Below are positions 62,872 to 64,000 of a DNA stretch of 64,000 bases, in pieces. Under the pieces are notes generated by a model. The model made no database searches. It was given only the letters and a program-made list of their open reading frames with translations, and was not told the DNA's origin. The position numbers were made by a program, and so were the translations under genes. Origin of the DNA: Candidatus Woesearchaeota archaeon (GTDB taxonomy: Archaea > Nanobdellota > Nanobdellia > Woesearchaeales > JACJVV01); the NCBI GenBank assembly GCA_020637495.1, contig JACJVV010000002.1:259474-323473 (forward strand), read 5' to 3'. Numbering within the stretch: position 1 is the first letter of the stretch; the number at the start of each line of letters is the position of its first letter.

Positions 62872-63155
62872 AAAAAGGGTTGACAGTTCCGAAGAACTGC
62901 CCCCCAGATGATGGATGAAACCTCTCCGTTGAGAGAGGATCGTGAACAGCATGTTCATTTATGCAAATAATCAAAGATGGTAGATCTCTGATCTGTACCT
63001 CTCCGTTGAGAGAGGATCGTGAATTTAATTCCTTTCTTACCAACATCAAAGATGGTAAGATCTCTGATCTGTACCTCTCCGTTGAGAGAGGATCGTGAAC
63101 TCAAACCTATTGTTGACAAGAATACATATTCATAACAGAATTGACCCCCATCAAC
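62872..63155 (-). ncRNA. Putative repeat-containing noncoding RNA
   Basis: On the minus strand, a TATA-like ATTTTATATATT (63177-63188) would start a transcript near 63155. It then runs through three hairpin repeats and ends with CAGTTC-TTCG-GAACTG (stable UUCG tetraloop) inside a GGG/CCC stem and TTTTT (62872-62905), a good intrinsic terminator. There is no reading frame. Structure is directly visible; transcription is inferred. Confidence 0.5.
62920..63099. repeat. Interspersed repeat, three copies
   Basis: ACCTCTCCGTTGAGAGAGGA with TCGTGAA following occurs at 62920-62946, 62997-63023 and 63073-63099 (27 bp, identical), period 76-77. The second and third copies are preceded by a second shared block (ATCAAAGATGGTA then GATCTCTGATCTGT). 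Unshared gaps are 21-23 bp. Each copy holds the stem CCTCTC-CGTT-GAGAGG. Confidence 0.85.
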
Positions 63156-63192
63156 CTAATCATAATAATTACTTGGAATATATAAAATTAAT

Positions 63193-63235
63193 GGTGTTGT
63201 CTGATATACGACACCGTTAGTTTATATACGACAAC
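63193..63235. promoter_or_regulatory. Nested repeats upstream of the last gene
   Basis: GATATACGACAC (63203) and TATATACGACAA (63223) are near-identical direct repeats of period 20; GTTGTC (63196) and GACAAC (63230) also form an inverted pair. They lie ~65 bp before the ATG, upstream of the TATA-like CTTTATATATTA (~63266). Regulator-site role is inferred. Confidence 0.35.
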
Positions 63236-63298
63236 AAGGTTATCTTTATAGGTGTTCGAGCAAAACTTTATATATTAGTTATTATAGAGTGGTAACGA

Positions 63299-64000
63299 AT
63301 GGAAGAAGATAAGAAACAAAGACACCAAGTAGGAGATATTGCCCTAAAAGTACAGCATCTTGCTGCAGCATATGGAATAGGTAGATACATCACTTTCCCT
63401 TCTATAAAGTTTGGAGAAAACCTAGATAATGCTGCTTATGCAGTAATGCAGACTGTAGATCAGGTTAAAGACATCGCTCAATATGTAGAAGATACAGTAC
63501 AAAAGATAGCATTGAAGCTTGGAGCAGAAGTCAGAGCAGGACACTCAATGCTTGAGGACATTGCAACACAGATGGAGTATGATATCCAAAGTGAGATGCA
63601 AACAAATACTGATAGTTCACTTCAAGAGCAATTATCAACACTCAAGGAATTCAGGACACAGCTTGATGTGTATTTCAATAGCTCAGAGCAGACATTGCAA
63701 GACATTACACATACTTTGAGGCAATCTGCAATCAAGACCGCAGATGTAACTGATCAGATAAAGCCTGAAAGCGGTCCTATAAATTACCTGACTGAAGTCA
63801 AGGAGAAATTATTTGGCAAGCTTGGAGCACCTACAGGTGAAGTGCATAGGATAGACCAAGCTTCTGCAGAGCAGGAATATGCTGATTTGTTGACGCTAAC
63901 TGGAGATATAGAGAGGGCATTGACTCAAGTATCTGAAAGATATCAGGGAAGCAAGAAAGATTTTGCTGCAAGAGAAGCATGGATAAGCAAAAGCAATGAG
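63299..64000 (+). CDS. Helical coiled-coil protein (3' end beyond window)
   Basis: 234 codons open to the window edge. Long amphipathic helices (VQDIAQ-like VKDIAQYVEDTVQKIALKLG, LTLTGDIERALTQVSERYQ), soluble. No family recognised; style resembles the helical protein at 8176-9384. AGAGTGGTAACG precedes the ATG. Confidence 0.5.
   Translation, partial: MEEDKKQRHQVGDIALKVQHLAAAYGIGRYITFPSIKFGENLDNAAYAVMQTVDQVKDIAQYVEDTVQKIALKLGAEVRAGHSMLEDIATQMEYDIQSEMQTNTDSSLQEQLSTLKEFRTQLDVYFNSSEQTLQDITHTLRQSAIKTADVTDQIKPESGPINYLTEVKEKLFGKLGAPTGEVHRIDQASAEQEYADLLTLTGDIERALTQVSERYQGSKKDFAAREAWISKSNE

Noticed and set aside
62920..63099. Possible CRISPR array (27-bp repeats ending in GTGAA)
   Set aside because: The sequences between repeats share ~27 bp, so they are not unique spacers; unique gaps are only 21-23 bp; no cas genes are nearby.
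63060..63100. Hammerhead ribozyme core near CTGATCTG
   Set aside because: The essential CUGANGA and GAAA pairing do not fit.

Overview
The window is archaeal chromosomal DNA. It has an archaeal RNA polymerase operon (rpoH, split rpoB2/rpoB1, split rpoA1/rpoA2, then rpl30e, nusA, rps12, rps7), a GINS replication subunit, endonuclease Q, a tRNA-Lys with an archaeal-type intron at position 37/38, and TATA boxes 20-30 bp upstream of many start codons. The DNA is AT-rich, genes are tightly packed, many proteins are small membrane or lipoproteins, and several families are degenerate. This fits a DPANN-type lineage (Woesearchaeota/Pacearchaeota-like), but that placement is inference; no 16S rRNA gene is present.

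Layout. 1-4.8 kb: a partial AbrB/PhoU regulator, then a translationally coupled minus-strand operon read as RHH regulator > NPPY methyltransferase > nucleoside-phosphorylase-like > Nudix-like > NAD-kinase-like. 4.9-9.4 kb: three large helical/coiled-coil proteins around a divergent promoter with a palindrome. 9.5-12.1 kb: HD hydrolase, two small proteins, tandem AAA-like ATPases (one with a broken P-loop) and a double-hairpin element. 12.1-15.0 kb: surface cadherin-like protein, a dTMP-kinase remnant, and a YceI / cytochrome b5 / DoxX redox group. 15.1-26.3 kb: Dus, TctA-like transporter, metalloprotease, CAP-domain surface protein, radical SAM enzyme, DUF4346 protein, GINS. 26.3-36.5 kb: tRNA-Asp, a hairpin-rich spacer, tRNA-Lys with intron and a duplicated 3' end, then the RNAP/ribosomal operon.

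36.5-47.2 kb: EndoQ, coiled-coil protein, enolase, dienelactone hydrolase, KaiC-like ATPase with a membrane coiled-coil partner, a frameshifted DoxX-like gene and a membrane-anchored HTH regulator. 47.4-50.9 kb: a plus-strand redox operon (Ca-binding TSP3-repeat protein, 3-Cys ferredoxin, flavin reductase, ApbE-like flavin transferase, heme b transmembrane reductase, coiled-coil membrane protein). 50.9-56.8 kb: iPGM, VTT membrane protein, two PRC-barrel proteins, a HELIH protein and a lipoprotein. 56.8-60.5 kb: cobalamin adenosyltransferase and adenosylcobalamin-dependent ribonucleotide reductase behind two NrdR-box-like palindromes; the reductase reading frame is broken by a cluster of frameshifts. 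60.6-64.0 kb: DNA polymerase IV, a 41-bp tandem repeat, a membrane protein, a lipoprotein, a repeat-containing putative ncRNA and a partial helical protein.

The best candidates for something new are the RHH-led cofactor/nucleotide operon (1.0-4.8 kb), the membrane redox operon with its membrane-bound regulator (46.3-50.9 kb), the NrdR-type control of a class II reductase in an archaeon, the loss of zinc ligands in RpoA1 and RpoB1, and the hairpin-repeat RNA near 63 kb.
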